From Diphasiastrum complanatum (Eukaryota > Streptophyta > Lycopodiopsida > Lycopodiales > Lycopodiaceae): DNA of 64,000 nucleotides. This document shows positions 11,255 to 23,398 of this stretch, piece by piece. Every line of letters starts with the position of its first letter. Position 1 is the first letter of the stretch. The notes under the pieces were generated by a model. The model ran no database searches, was not told the DNA's origin, and was given only the letters and a program-made list of their open reading frames with translations. The stretch spans positions 56,454,699 through 56,518,698 of the forward strand of contig CM055097.1 in assembly GCA_029204225.1 (NCBI GenBank), written 5' to 3'. Position numbers and translations under genes: made by a program.

Positions 11255-14200
11255 ATGTATATGTATGTACGTATGTATGTATTTTCAAGATTCATTAGTG
11301 CAACTTGCCAATCTAAATGCACGCTTTTATGCTAACTTCTAGCAACTCCTAGCAAACATCTAGCCTTCAACTTGTCAATCCCACAAACTTGATGGTATTT
11401 GGTCTTGTAAGAATCATTTCACCTTCATACCATTTTTAAATTGGAATCGTGTATCATGGTGAGATATGAGTCTATACACAACCTAGTCAATCTCCTCTAT
11501 ATGTGGCATTTGCCCCATTTATATAGAAATTTCTAAAATTGAGAGCAATTTTTAGGGAATTGACTTACAACTTGGAGCAAAGATAGTTTACACATAGGTT
11601 GAAATGTCTAATTTGTAGGACTTGACTTTAGGTCGCTAGGACCTTCTATATAATGATTAATCCTGAAATATACCTTTTCTCAAAAATAGTGAACCATGTG
11701 ACTAAAGGGGTGAAACATCTTATGTATGGCTACTTGTGATCACATCAATGGTTCTTACTATGAACAATTGATCCAAGGTAGAATGCCGTCTTTGTATTCA
11801 TGCTTGTTCTCTTGCTCTTTAACCATTGCATTCCAACCAATTGCTCAGCTTTCTGTCCACTATGATACCCCATAGTATGGCTAAAGTGTGGCTGATCATG
11901 ATGCCCTATAGTTGGAGGAGTTGTTCTTATCTTTGGTCTTGGACGAAGGAATTATTGTGCATTCATTGGGGAATAATTCACCCTAGTATTGATTGAATAG
12001 GTCTCTAACGTGAGGCATTACCACTTCTTTGCCTAGCTTGAGGAGTTTTGCTTGCACACCCTCCACTTCTTGTGCTTTCCCATAAGCTAGACTCTTCAAG
12101 TTTTCCTCATTGTCTTTTTTTGTAAACCATAAAGCTTTGTGCGCTTACTCTTGAAAGAGGGGTTGCTTCCTGATACAATCTTCCTTTTGAAGATTGGATT
12201 TGCTAGAGAGTATTCTATCATCTATGAAATACCTTTTGATCCTTTAGCCACATTGGAGAGCAGATGGTGTTGTTGCCATATATATGCCCTTTTTCCTTTT
12301 TTGTTAGCTTCTTGTCGGCCTTGGTTGCCATCTTCTTGTCTTGATATATTCCTTTTATCTTTGGGTTTCTTTGAACTTCTCATCAACAGTCCACTCTGAT
12401 TCGGGAATCTTAGTGCACCAAGCGTCCATTGCATACATAGCTGTGGGTGTAACAATAGCGTCAAACAAGTTACACTTACTAGGGGCATCCCGAACGTACT
12501 TTTGAAGCAGAACTGCTTGAGACTAACCAACGAGGCAGGACCCTTACGTAGTCTAGCTGTGGCGGCAATGTTTGATAGAATCGCGGTTTGAACCGGCCCG
12601 GTTCAAACCGCTGTTTGGTTCGAACAGCTGCTGATGAAAATCCTTTTTTTATCAAGAGTAAGATAGTCCGAGGTCTAAACAATGATATGAGATTGGGACC
12701 CCGATTGCATCTCTCTCTAGAACATGAGTCTGATAGAACCCCCTCTAGCGGGCTCGACCAGACATTGTTGCATACATAATTGTTGGAGTGACCAAGGTGT
12801 CAACAAGGTGACACTTGTAGCCTTAATGTCTCTAATTTCTTATGCTTCATGTGAAAGTGTTCATACTTTCACAATGTACCATTATTGTCAAGAGAAGTTC
12901 TGAATTCAAAAGAGCTTGCGGCTACTTTATGCTCCAGCTCGTTGCATATTAGATCTCACCACTAATTTCTTATGCCTCATTTTTATTGATGTCTAAAATT
13001 TTATTTGAAGCCCTTATAGCTTTCAAAGTAGTAAAATATCAAAGTCTTTTGTTTGACCACATTTGGAAGACCAAGTATCATAAAATTTGGGTTCTGATAA
13101 TCATATGTATTCTTCTTTGTATTCTAAACTATCTCTGTCTTTGGGTGCAGCAACCCCTTTATGGAGGAACGGGCCTCCTGACAAACCTGTGCTATGCAAT
13201 GCTTGTGGTTCAAGATGGAGAACAAAAGGTACCCTTGAAAATTATATGCCCATGCATGCTGGTGGCTTTGGCAGTGGGAGTGATGCTTCTGCAGAAACGA
13301 AATGGCCACGAGCTAAGAAGGGGTTTACTAGGCCTTTAGAACAGCATTCCAACAAGAGAAACAATCCTTATTCTGGTTATCTAGATTCAGAATCTGCACT
13401 GTGGTTAGCAGACCCACCTTTCTCAAAAAACTTTGATGAGGAGTTCAGCAACAGATCAAGTTTGGGCTCAACAATTAGTACCTCTGAAGCGTCGATGCGT
13501 CGCGGAAATGGTAATGGGGCCGAATTTCCAGGTTAGATTCAACTAAGAGCTGCTGAATTTGCAATTATTGCTGCTGTTGAAATTTCAAGAAAACGAGTCT
13601 AATTATCATAGAAGCCTCAAAGTTATTGAGAGGAGTGATATCAACTTAAGGCAAGTTCAAGTGATCAAGTCAATGTCAAAGCTATAGGGAAAACAAGTGA
13701 TTGCTGTTTTCAATCTAAGTCTTGTCTTTCTAATAGTGTTCTAGTTCTTTGACCTATTCACCCTTGTACATGATTTGCTCTTTATTCCATAGTGACCATT
13801 CTAATTCTCTTGAGATGCTCATATGATTATGTCCTTGATCTTGCCTTAAGTAGACAAAGTGGCCCTAGACACACATTACAAGCATCTCCTTCCTTTTCCT
13901 TGGAAAAGTTTAGTGAAAGATTTTTGCTGAAACCAGGAAAGCTGTATCAAAGGTTATGTTCAATGTAGTCTGTCTCAACTATGACGAGCAAAATCATTGT
14001 TAGTGACCGTGTCCCATGCAGATTTGAAGCTTTATCTGAGCACCTGAATGCTCCAAGCTTCTAATAGGAGCTCCTGGGTTCTGATAGTGACAAGGATCTT
14101 TTAACTGATCTTACTCAGTGAAGGACAAGTTTCTTTGAATCCCGCATCATGCAAGACTAAAGGATAGGGGTTGTGATCCTACTATTACCTCTGTTCCAAG

Positions 14201-17200
14201 ATTAAGCCTTGTTGGAAGCCTCGAGAAGTGCAACAAACTCAGTTGGATTGTTTCTTAGATCACATTTTGCTGCACTAAGGATCACGTGTATTTGCTAGCC
14301 ATCGTTATTGAGTACATTGATTCTGTTGTATTTGATGATTAGGAAATGGAAATTATCATGCTGCTATGTAGGTGAATGCTCATTTTCTTGTGTTGATTGT
14401 GCACTATCAGGTATTAAGCATTTACATCTTCATACATCCTTGTGTACCTACACATACCAACCTTGCAGCTTTCATTAATTAGATCATTTAAAAACGTTCA
14501 TTGCATCAAAGTCTCCTGCTGAGAACATGCTTGAAATTCTGGTTGGTTAAGGGCATCATTCTTTTGTTCTTTGATATAAATCAAAACAATAGCAAGGATG
14601 AAGAAATTGGGAGATTATCTTTATGTGCTTCATTCCCTTTTTCTGAATATGTTCGTTTGATAAATTGGCAGTGCATAGGCTTTGGGATACTCCCGTACCT
14701 TCTAAGAGGCGCACAACAATGTTTCGATGTCGTGCTTCGTCAGAGAAAGTCACTAGAAGCCTAATGGCAATTGATGAACCAGAGGTTTCTTCAGTATCAT
14801 GCCCTTCTAATGACGCCTTGATTGTTCATAATAGCTCCCCACTTGTGGGAGTTGAAATTGGTCTGGGAAGTGTTTTGTTAAGGCAACCGCTTCTAGTCAC
14901 ACACGAACCAGAATCAGAGGCAAGCTCGTTTCTCCTTGATAAGAAGGGATGTGACATTGTTAAGGAATTCAGAAGAGGTAGTTCTGGAGGTTTGCTCTCT
15001 CTTGTGAACAGTGATCAGTCCTTTTTGCCTCAAGTTAAGGAGAAAGGAAAGAATATACCGAAAAGGTCAGAGGCAGGGAGGCTGCAGTCGGAAAGGAACT
15101 TTGTGTCCAATAAAGCACTTCTGTGAGTGCCTCTGTCTCTCTTTGTGCCTGCTTATTTCTCATGTTCTCTGAAGAACATGTGAGGTGGTGTTTGATATTT
15201 TTGCATCCTCTTTGTTCTATGCCATTGAAAAATGAACATTTCTTACTTGTGGATTGCTCCAAGTATTGCAAAGAGTGCTAATTGAAACTGATGATTGCCT
15301 GCTGTTGCACTTTTGCTGCAGAGAAAATTTTCCTTACAACAAGCATAATGTCCTTCAGAGTTGCCAGTCTCCCTTAGTTTTTCTAGAGATGAAAGTAAGT
15401 ACATTCAATTTCCAATCTCCAGACAAACTTATATTACTCCTTTTCTGTATGCCAGACATATTGTAAGGCTTCATTCTGGTGCCATTGATTCTCCAAATTA
15501 TCCCTTTTGACAGGATATTGTCAATGTCGATACATTCACGGGTCTTTTGAGCTGCCAAGAGCAAGCTGAATTAATGGAGCTTCTATCTCCAGTAGACATA
15601 TCAAACAAGACTGACAGGTTGGTTTTATGAAGTTTCCAACCCATATGCTTCAAATTGGAGGTATAACATTATCTTTAGCAGAAAGACGGTTCTATACTTT
15701 CAAGTTTCAAACTAGAGCTCTTTTTTAGGGTAGTAATGAGCAATAATGTCTTGCTCCAAGGTTCACTCCCTCGTGAAAGATACCCAAGCTATTGATCCTT
15801 TTGGATGTAAGGCTAGATATCCCTTTTTCTGCTTCTCTCACATTCATGTATCAGCTAGTCTAAGTCGCCTGTTTGTTTTTTATTGTTCTGCGAGGAAGTA
15901 GGACTTCATTCGATCTTCTTAGGTCAATTCTCTCTAGTGCTGGATTTCTTTATTGCTGAACTTGCCGTCCATGTCCGGAGAAGTGATAGGCTTAGCACAT
16001 TGGTGAAAGCTTTTGTTACATATCTTTATGCCTGTGAAGTGCCTATTCTTGCCCATTGATTATGCAAGTAGGATGTAGTATGACATAGCCTGTTCTATTC
16101 ATGATGGTGTTGGTGTTCTAAGACTTTGTGCATGAACCTCAGAAAGTAAAAATTCCATCTTTCTTTTGCTATGCTTAGCTAATATTCTAGATAGTCCTAG
16201 CATTGTTATGTAGGATATAGCAGACTAGTGCTTCCAAGTTCATAGTTTCCAATTGCTGAAGACCTAGGTGCGTTACTAAATTCATTTTATTGCCAGCCCT
16301 TGTCCTGGACGAGTCTGCTTTTTGCCTTGGGTAAGTGATAGAAGCTCAGCAAGTTGCTCTACGTAACTTCATTACTTCCAACATGGATCTGTCTCTATGC
16401 ATTTGAACTGTACCTGTTCTTGGGAGCTCATGATGCGGTTAGGAATATTGTAGTCTGTGCTATGCGCGATGAACCTAAATTTGTGGGTGGACTCCATAGA
16501 GTTAGCTGTTGCACATCTTGTTCGTTAGTATCGTGTATGATACTAGATACAATATAATAAGCAAAAACTATATTGGCAAATTCAGATCTGTTCGACTTGA
16601 ATCTCAGTTTTGTCTTATTTTTGCAGTTTGAAGCACATGCTCAGTAGTTCTCAGTTTGAAGCGGCCCTTTCAAACTTTCAACAGCTACTATCTGAGGGAA
16701 TGTTTGACTCGACTGATGCACGTCGAAGCCTTCCTCTTCTACAGCATTTTCAGCAGTTGTTTGTCTTGACGGACCTCAGCACAAGTGGATGGATGGAACA
16801 ATATCTCCAACTACAGAGATCTACCAAACGTCGAGGCTCAGCTGAAAAGGTTTGTGCTATAATTTAGTGCCAATTACGTAAGAGATTAAACATTCAGGTT
16901 TGAATGTTGAGTTTTGGAGATATGTGGCTTGTATCTTTTGCAGCTTCCAAAATTCAGGGACTGCATTAAAGAGGAGCCTAAAGACTACAATTCGGCCATT
17001 GCTGGTATCCCTCCATTTACTGGGCCCAGTGAATTTGAAAGTTTTCCAGGAAGGCCTCCTGGTCGAGCTCTAAACAGTATGTGGACTTCTAACTCGTTTC
17101 TTGCTCACGTGCTGTCTCATTGTCTGTGGTTAGTCTCTTTTTCTGGCAGCTCTTCTCGGCAGTGTCATATTACTTAAGATAGTTAATATATGATTTTTTG

Positions 17201-17864
17201 CAAAGACTCTGATGATTACATACGGCCCATTGAATTTTTTGCAATTGCTACTTAGCCACTGGGTGGAACAATCCTATCAATCATATCATGTGTGCTAACT
17301 TATAAACTTTCGTACCCCTGACTTGGAAATTCGCAAGCAGAAGAAGCTTTCAGGAGCTGTACATATCCAAATCCCACATTTTCAGGCTCTGCCATCAAGA
17401 ATATGTCAATGACAAAGGAAATACGTGGCTATGCGGTAAAACCCAACACCATTGGGAACTCTTCAGGGGATAGTAATGGATGTGATGTTGGATCCCATCC
17501 TTGGACATACTATGGTTCCACAAGCGTTTCTCTCTCACCTCAAGGTCATAGACTTTCTGGTGGGTTCAGTTCAACTGTCACTGGTGATGAACAAGATAGC
17601 AATAGTGACCTTGATTTGCTGGTAAATATTCCCTCAAACAGATCTTTTCAGCAAGCTGAGCTATTGCAGTACCCTTCTTCGGGAAAAGGTAGCTATGCAA
17701 GTCTTGAAGCTGACTGTGACCTAGGAGAGGCAGAAAATGGCAGCTTGATCATGAGCAACACATGGCACATGGACAGTGCTTCAGCATGGGATGGCTTGAT
17801 TTGGAAAAATCCATGTGCTGGCTCAGAAAGTTTGCTACCAAACGGAACTATCCTAAACCCGTAA
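6901..17864 (+). CDS. GATA26-like: GATA-type zinc finger transcription factor with ASXH/DEUBAD-type region (GATA26/27-like)
   Basis: Coding exons rebuilt from GT/AG sites and frame: 6,901-6,940; 13,151-13,531; 14,672-15,122; 15,322-15,394; 15,514-15,617; 16,627-16,849; 16,944-17,076; 17,341-17,864. They sum to 1,929 nt, 642 residues, with every junction in phase. Exon 1 gives MGKQGPCYHCGIT; joined to exon 2 it completes a single C-x2-C-x18-C-x2-C finger (residues 7-32) with TPLWRNGPP and CNACGSRWRTKG. Exons 5-6 (about 316-424) match the region of Arabidopsis GATA26/27 called ASXH/DEUBAD, a fold that in other proteins engages deubiquitinases. Exon 8 holds the family motif LLVNIPSNRSFQQAELL. 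Known role: binding of (A/T)GATA(A/G) sites in the nucleus; targets here are unknown. Oddities: a 40-nt first exon, a 6.2-kb repeat-filled first intron, and a GTAAGT donor-like sequence overlapping the stop, so a further exon cannot be excluded. Family call very sure; exact ends less so. Confidence 0.92.
8860..9200 (+). repeat. Diverged Ty3/gypsy LTR remnant
   Basis: Shares, in order, several blocks with the LTR of the gypsy element at 32,615-33,259: 'GTCATATGCTG', 'GGGACACTTGGT', 'GTGAGCCT', 'GAGAGGCATTC' and 'GGTTGGGTGGAGA'. It lies in the GATA intron in the same orientation as the gene. Ends are not sharp and no duplication is visible, so it is an old partial LTR of the same lineage. Confidence 0.55.
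10290..10590 (+). pseudogene. Coding-like open stretch inside GATA intron 1, unidentified
   Basis: A frame without ATG stays open from about 10,290 to a TGA at 10,588-10,590. It reads a Ser-rich, protein-like sequence including SQEESSSSSISLKCDR and CEVDRILSSKPSPQYGERD. A TTGGTTTAG sits just before it, a possible splice acceptor. After one frameshift the sequence stays open again for about 70 codons (10,587-10,802). It could be a decayed retrocopy, a cassette exon or chance. I do not recognise the protein family. Confidence 0.3.
11012..11042. repeat. Poly-G tract
   Basis: Eight G, one T, then 22 G. Such runs are prone to slippage and sequencing error. Confidence 0.9.
11133..11173. repeat. GC-rich inverted repeat
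   Basis: GCGGACGCG (11,133-11,141) and CGCGTCCGC (11,165-11,173) are perfect 9-base inverted arms around a 23-base spacer that itself contains GGACGC. The GC content contrasts strongly with the AT-rich surroundings. It may be one end of a transposable element, but no partner end was found. Confidence 0.55.
11193..11242. repeat. (TA)n microsatellite followed by (GTAT)n
   Basis: About 25 TA units, then degenerate GTAT/GTATAT units to about 11,280. Confidence 0.95.
12375..12490 (-). pseudogene. LINE-type reverse transcriptase C-terminal fragment
   Basis: On the minus strand the stretch reads LFDAIVTPTAMYAMDAW followed by CTKIPESEWTVDEKFKE. It resembles the LFDxLVxPxxLYGxExW signature downstream of the catalytic core of many LINE reverse transcriptases. 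No YADD core is found alongside, so this is a fragment. Confidence 0.45.
12583..12611. repeat. Perfect 13-bp inverted repeat (hairpin)
   Basis: GCGGTTTGAACCG (12,583-12,595), loop GCC, then CGGTTCAAACCGC (12,599-12,611). The arms are exactly complementary over 13 bases, giving a stable stem. It lies between two copies of the same LINE-derived segment. Function unknown. Confidence 0.85.
12765..12830 (-). pseudogene. Second copy of the LINE C-terminal fragment
   Basis: Minus-strand reading gives CHLVDTLVTPTIMYA, matching the fragment at 12,375-12,490. Two copies 340 bp apart around a hairpin suggest a local duplication or two independent insertions. Confidence 0.4.
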
Positions 17865-19600
17865 GTGCTATCTTTTTCTGGCAATCCATAAAACATTGGG
17901 CATGGACAGCTTCAGAATGGGATAGTTTGAATTAGGAAAAACCATTGTACTGGCTCAGAATGGATGTCCTAAACCCCTACACTACATTTTTCTGCTATTT
18001 CATGAACCACAACTCTCACCTCAGTTTTGATTTTTACTGTGTACCTGCAATGTTTTTATGTTGTTGAAAAGATTAGGTTGTTGCTCAAGGCATATTATTC
18101 GGCAAGTGTGTAGAACAAATTTTAATCAAGAGTGTAAAATAGTTTGTCGGAATCCCTTCTATGCGACTATGCTTGAGATCCATAATAAGCAATATTTTAG
18201 TCAACACAGGATGTATCGACATCCAAACCACGTTCAGACATGAGTGCCACAATTTATTTTCTCGAGGTGAATCTGAGTAATTTTGCATGGCAACTTCAGA
18301 AACATATTGTTGAAAAGCAACATGTGGGAACTTTTTTGAGAGTCAATTGATTGTTCGAATTGATATTGAAGGACATGTTAGTTCATCTTGCAATCAGTCT
18401 GGTGTTCAAAGATTCAGTCTCAGCTATCTGAGCATTTTATGGATGCCTAATTGTGCAATGAAGTCTTTTATCAGATATTTTTCCAATAGTAACCAATAGT
18501 GTGTTTTGTAGATGGGAGGATCAAGTTTCTTGTTTATTTGGTTATAGCCAGCAGTGTTACAAAATTGGTGCAATGGTCTTTTGACTTCTTGGCTCTCGCA
18601 TTCACTTTCTAGCAAACAAATGGATCTAACCATTAGATTTTGGAAATAACAAGGATATGACCAGATGTTTGTATGAGATTACAAGTGATTAGTTACATCC
18701 AGTATATTTCTGTTTTGTGAATGGGATGATTATTTATCCAATTATTGTGATAGATATTGATTGTATGTCCTGATTTGTGCGGCTGATTGGAGATTATCTC
18801 TCCACGTCAAGGAGAGGAAAGGTGGTCCTCACCATCACACCATTTGTTGGGAACATTAAAGTTTTGTTCTGGTGTAGGCCATCTTATCACTTTTAAGAGC
18901 TCCCATTACCATCCTTTTAGTTTTATGTAGTGTTGTGGAGCATGTTTCTAAATGGATGCATATGCTGGTAACTCACTACTTTGGTTTGTTTTTACCATTG
19001 GGTGCCACTAAAGCGGTCAAGCCTCCTATGGGTTGAGAATGGCTCAATTCCTCACTATGGTTTTTTTTCATGCTATCTATAAAACTCTTGAATGTATGGT
19101 TCTTGGTGGTTGATTAGAAAGTGATAAAAATTAATTTCATCGCTGTGTTACTTCTTGACATCGCAACATTTCTATAAGAGCTCATGAAGGCACAAATGTT
19201 TTTTTTAAAAAAAATCTTCTTGATCTTTTCTCTCTTCCAACTCTAATTAATCTAATTTCTTTCTCCTCACAATTTCAGTTTTTCTCGATATTGTGTTTCA
19301 TTGTCTTTGGTTCTTGGGATTGAAGCTTTTCTTGATTTGCTTGCAATCATTTTTATCCCAAGAGCGAGTTGAATGTTAATGATTTTTGTAAGCCTTCTGA
19401 TGAGCATTTACATGTACCCCCTCGTGAGACAAGCTGCACTCATGGTGTAGATGAGACATCTCCTCTTACTTTACAAAAGTTGTTCCAAGAAAGTGGGAGC
19501 TAAGTTCACACATTTCTAGGATCACTTTAAGGAAAGCACAATCGTCATACTTTCTTGCAATTGAAGATGTAACACATTGAGTTTGTCTTGGCATGTGTGT

Positions 19601-19622
19601 GCACACACACACACACACACAC
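19601..19622. repeat. (CA)n microsatellite
   Basis: Eleven CA units. Confidence 0.9.
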
Positions 19623-19949
19623 GCATATAGACATAATATTTGTCTTTTGTATTGGTCCTAGGCTTGGCTTGGTTGAATTTAGTAGGGATTTGTTGAGCTT
19701 ACTAGACTAGAGTTTCTTCTCTATGTAGACGATATCAAATGACATGTTTCAAGTCTTTTTGATTTTAAGACAACTCCAAGATTTTTGAATGTCTTTAGAC
19801 AACGCGAAGAAATTTTTTGCATGCTTGTATGGCTTTTAGTCCAATCCACAACATTGTAGTTTTTCTATGTCATTTTTAATACATGTGGTCTTGGTTTTGA
19901 TTATGTATTTTGGTAGTCGTTTTATGGACCTCTTCATAAATGTTAACAA

Positions 19950-20176
19950 TTCACATGCTAATAGTATGTTTTTGTCTTTTCTTACTTTTGACTTGTTGCC
20001 ATTTGATTATCATTAATTAGGCTATTTGTTTGTTGGTACTACAATTGAAGCTTGATATTCACATGCTAATAATATGTTTTTGTCTTTTCTTAGTTTGGAC
20101 TTGTTGCCATAACTCGATTTGATTAGAAGTAATTAGGCCATTTGCTTGTTGGAACTACAATTGAACTTTGATATTT
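19950..20176. repeat. Tandem duplication, about 109-bp period
   Basis: TTCACATGCTAATA...ACTACAATTGAA occurs twice head to tail, starting at 19,950 and 20,058, with small differences. No coding content. Confidence 0.8.
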
Positions 20177-20690
20177 GGCTGTGTATTGCACTTTGACAAG
20201 CTTTTTTGAACATTGTTTGAGATGACAAATCTTGAAGACCCTTTTATGCCATGAGGTCATGGGTATAAAAAATTTGGCACTAATGTCATCTCAAAATTCG
20301 TTTTGGTAATCCTTAGTTAAAATTTTAAAACCCTCTTGTTTTAGTAGAGACGTCGTTCATGTTTCCATTTCTCTCAAGGAATTCAACTTAATGCTTATAC
20401 AACAAGCCATGTACAAAAAATGTATTATTTTTTTTTCCAAGGGAAAGTTTGAAATGTTGTGGATTGCTTAAAAGACTCTGAAAATTTCATGCAAGAAGTT
20501 AATTTTATTGATATAGGTCAATTTTTTAAAAAAAAGCTTAAAAAATGTTTCCATGTTTAAATTTTTTTTTTGTTTGTAGTACTTACGAATTAAGCTGTAT
20601 GTGATTCTTATTGTTGATTATATAGAGACTTCTATCCTTCTCTCTCCTTTTCTTCACTAGTTTAAAAGATAAGTTATTTCTTATCAGTTA

Positions 20691-21278
20691 CTAGTAATTC
20701 ATTACTCCATAGACATCTTGCCCTGGTCACTAAGCCATGGAGCGACTGAAGCTCAACCTGAGAAAATCTTATTGTCACCATAAGATTGTACCATCACCAT
20801 ATAGACAACTAGTAGACATAATGACAAGTCATGTCGTTGAGCATACACAAAGTACAGCCCACACACATGTGGAACAATACTTAGTACGGCGGCCTGTAGA
20901 CAAAATTAATCTATGTGTTCACTATGGAGAATCCACTACATAGAAATGCCTCTTCCTTTCACAAGTTAGGTGAATTTCCAGCATGTAATAAGGAACGTGA
21001 TTAAGGTTTCTTGCCCTAATTTGCCACTCTAGCCTCATTCCTAGAGTCATGCCAAGTAGGTGGCCAGTTGGTCAATTTTCTCCGTAAATCTAAATTTTAG
21101 GTCCTATAAAGTAGGAATTACTACCAAATTGACTTAACCCACTTTTTAGACTTGATCTAACCTACACTAGTGTGTATTCCCACGTGGCACCATGGCCTCA
21201 CATGTGTGGGATCCACCTATGTACATTTTACATGGTTTTGATCAAGCTAGATTTGCCAATTTTGGCAATTTCTCACAC
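20691..21278 (-). repeat. Possible LTR remnant of the copia element to the right
   Basis: The block ends GGCAATTTCTCACA followed by CTCCTCAAATTTAG, the same layout as the left LTR/PPT junction of the copia-type element at 57,087 (TTTTTCACA then CTCCTCCTCAAAAA). By analogy 21,278 would be the inner LTR edge; the outer edge was not found. Confidence 0.35.
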
Positions 21279-23365
21279 TCCTCAAATTTAGCTTGATCTA
21301 TTTACAACTCTCTTTGCTAGGTGAATGAATACTTTTAGAAGTGTCTAAAAAATCTAGCTACAAACAAGGAACTTTTGAGACTCCAATAGAGAATGATGTC
21401 CATGAAAGATCTTTCACCACCTCTTAAAGGATCCCTTACAAGATGTTCCATACATGTGTCAATATACATGTAGCACACGACAAAACTATACATCATGCCA
21501 AGCTATGAATTCCAAGGCACTCTGTGCACTTGAAGATACATCAATTAAGCTATTAAGTGCATACATAATGTGCCAAAGATCACTTGCCTTGCTTGATCCA
21601 TATGATTGAGCCTTGATGGCTCCATCTTGTTACTCAAAGTTTTTCTTGGAGTCCTCAGGTCTTAAGCTTGTTCCTCCATTTGAGTTGACTCCAAACCATC
21701 AATAATTTGAATAAGGTGTTGATCCAAAGGTGCTTCTTCAAGTTTACAAATTTTCACTCTTGAAAGATCACATTTCAACCATTGACAACTTCTTTGGTGG
21801 AAAACATGTAGATTCTACAATCTCTACTTGAAGAGCAAATCACTACCATTATTCCTATCATTGAAGTAGCATAATCTTTGGTCCTTACATTGAATGATCA
21901 TGCACAAAGCATGTGGACACAAAGATTTCCAAAACAAATGATGTTTCATCTTTTATGACACTATTCAAACTATTACAAAAATAGTTATCCAATGCAGTTG
22001 CTTTATCAACAAATGTAGATTGAAAAACATTCAACTTCATTGTATTGTCATATCTACATAAAGTACTAAACATCATCATTCTTAAAGATAAGATACAAGT
22101 CACTTCATATCTATTAACACTATCTATGAACAAATCAAATATAGTAGTGTCTCCAAAGCTCTCCACCCTTGCAATATACACACTTGAATGGAAAATTTGC
22201 ATGTTATTTGATGACTTGGCCTTTGTCTTTGAGGACCTCCTTGGAACTATCATGTTTTGAGGCTGATCCTCAAGATCTTCCTCTCTTTGATGCTCCTCCT
22301 CAATGCTAGCAAGATCACACTTTGACAAGGTCTCCACTTGAGTGATCTCCTCATTTGCCAAGTTCACACTCTCAAAGGCAACATTAGCTTCCAATTTAAA
22401 CAATCTTCCATGTTTAAATGTCTTTTCTATGCAAACATCATTCTTCAAAATGGAACAAACACCATGCTTGAAGTGGACATCCAAACCACTTTTCAGAAGT
22501 TGTCTAACACTTAGCATATTTTTGGTGATTGATGGTACATAAAGAACATTTTCTAGATCCATACATTTTGAGAATTCTAGGCACAAAGAGATGGTACCAA
22601 CACCATCTATCCTACACTCTTCATCACTTGCAGTAAAGACAAACTTTTTACCATCATTGAATGAGTGTAAAATCGAGAAAAATTCCTTTTCATAAGTCAT
22701 GTGAGAACTTGCCCCATTATCAATCCACCAAGTGTCTCTTGAATTGCCATTGCTTGTTGGTGAGGATGTAGATGCCATCAAGAATATATCTCCTTCATCC
22801 TCCTCTTCATGTGCAAGGTTTCCTTGTTTGTTCTCCTCCTCTTGTGCCCTTTGTCTCTTGTATCTCTTTGTCTCTTTGCTTCTTTTTCCACAAAAGAAGC
22901 AGTTTTGCTTTGACTTGTCCTTTGCCTTTGACCTTGATGCTTGACCCTCCTCCTTGGCCTCCTTTGTTTGATCCTTCTTGGATCTCTTGGTTTTCTTGTT
23001 GCCCTTGAATGAGAAATTTACTTTCTCATCTCCATCTTGCAATGATAAGGAACTCATCCTTGTTTTTGCATGGAGCATCCTGCACTCTTTAGCCACTAGC
23101 ACACTATGGAGCTATCAATTGATGGCAAAGTGTCTTGGATGGCAAAAATTTGAATCGAATTGGAGAAGTCATCTCCTAAGCCATTGAGAATCACTTGTAC
23201 AAGCTTATTATTTTTAATCTTCTCCCCAATAGAGGCTAACTCTTCCACCAAATTCACTTATAAGTTGGCTGAATTTGATTCATTCCTCATTTGTGCTAGC
23301 GAAGCTCTTGTGAATTTTTCTTGCGACCAAAGCCTTCCAAATTTCCTGCATTGCCTTCTGATACA
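21279..23365 (-). pseudogene. Ty1/copia gag-protease remnant
   Basis: Minus-strand reading, right to left: a gag part with EIWKALVAR and KLVQVILNGLGDDF (about 23,350-23,150), a Lys-rich stretch with a broken zinc knuckle (CFFCGK, the later His and Cys lost), a retropepsin-like site WWIDNGASSHMT (usual DSGAS changed to DNGAS), and ENVLYVPSITKNMLSVRQL, the conserved segment between protease and integrase. After that the frame stays open to 21,885 but no longer resembles integrase. The open part is 405 codons (21,885-23,102). Integrase catalytic domain, RT and RNase H are absent. It is a truncated copia-type polyprotein, presumably inactive. Confidence 0.8.
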
Positions 23366-23398
23366 CTTTCACGCGTTTATAATTCCTTTCTGATCATC

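Larger units (their letters stand above)
6941..13150 (+). other. Giant first intron of the GATA gene
   Basis: Starts GTAAGTAC after codon 13 and ends TTGGGTGCAG, both good plant splice sites; the phase is 1. Besides plain AT-rich DNA it holds a (CT)n/(CA)n stretch at 7,457-7,502, a worn gypsy LTR (about 8,860-9,200), a coding-like stretch (10,290-10,590), poly-G, TA repeats and LINE traces (12.4-12.8 kb). These are listed separately. Confidence 0.85.
17865..20690. other. Intergenic region downstream of the GATA gene
   Basis: AT-rich. The 3' UTR and poly-A site of the GATA gene should fall in the first few hundred bases but are not resolved. Contains (CA)n at 19,601-19,622 and the tandem duplication at 19,950-20,176. 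Open frames here are short and unsupported. Confidence 0.6.

Noticed and set aside
12222-12530. 102-codon minus-strand ORF as a gene
   Set aside because: It overlaps a LINE-derived fragment read in another frame; the ORF itself is a shadow.
21885-23102. 405-codon ORF as a cellular gene
   Set aside because: It contains copia gag/protease motifs and ends without integrase or RT; it is a retroelement remnant.
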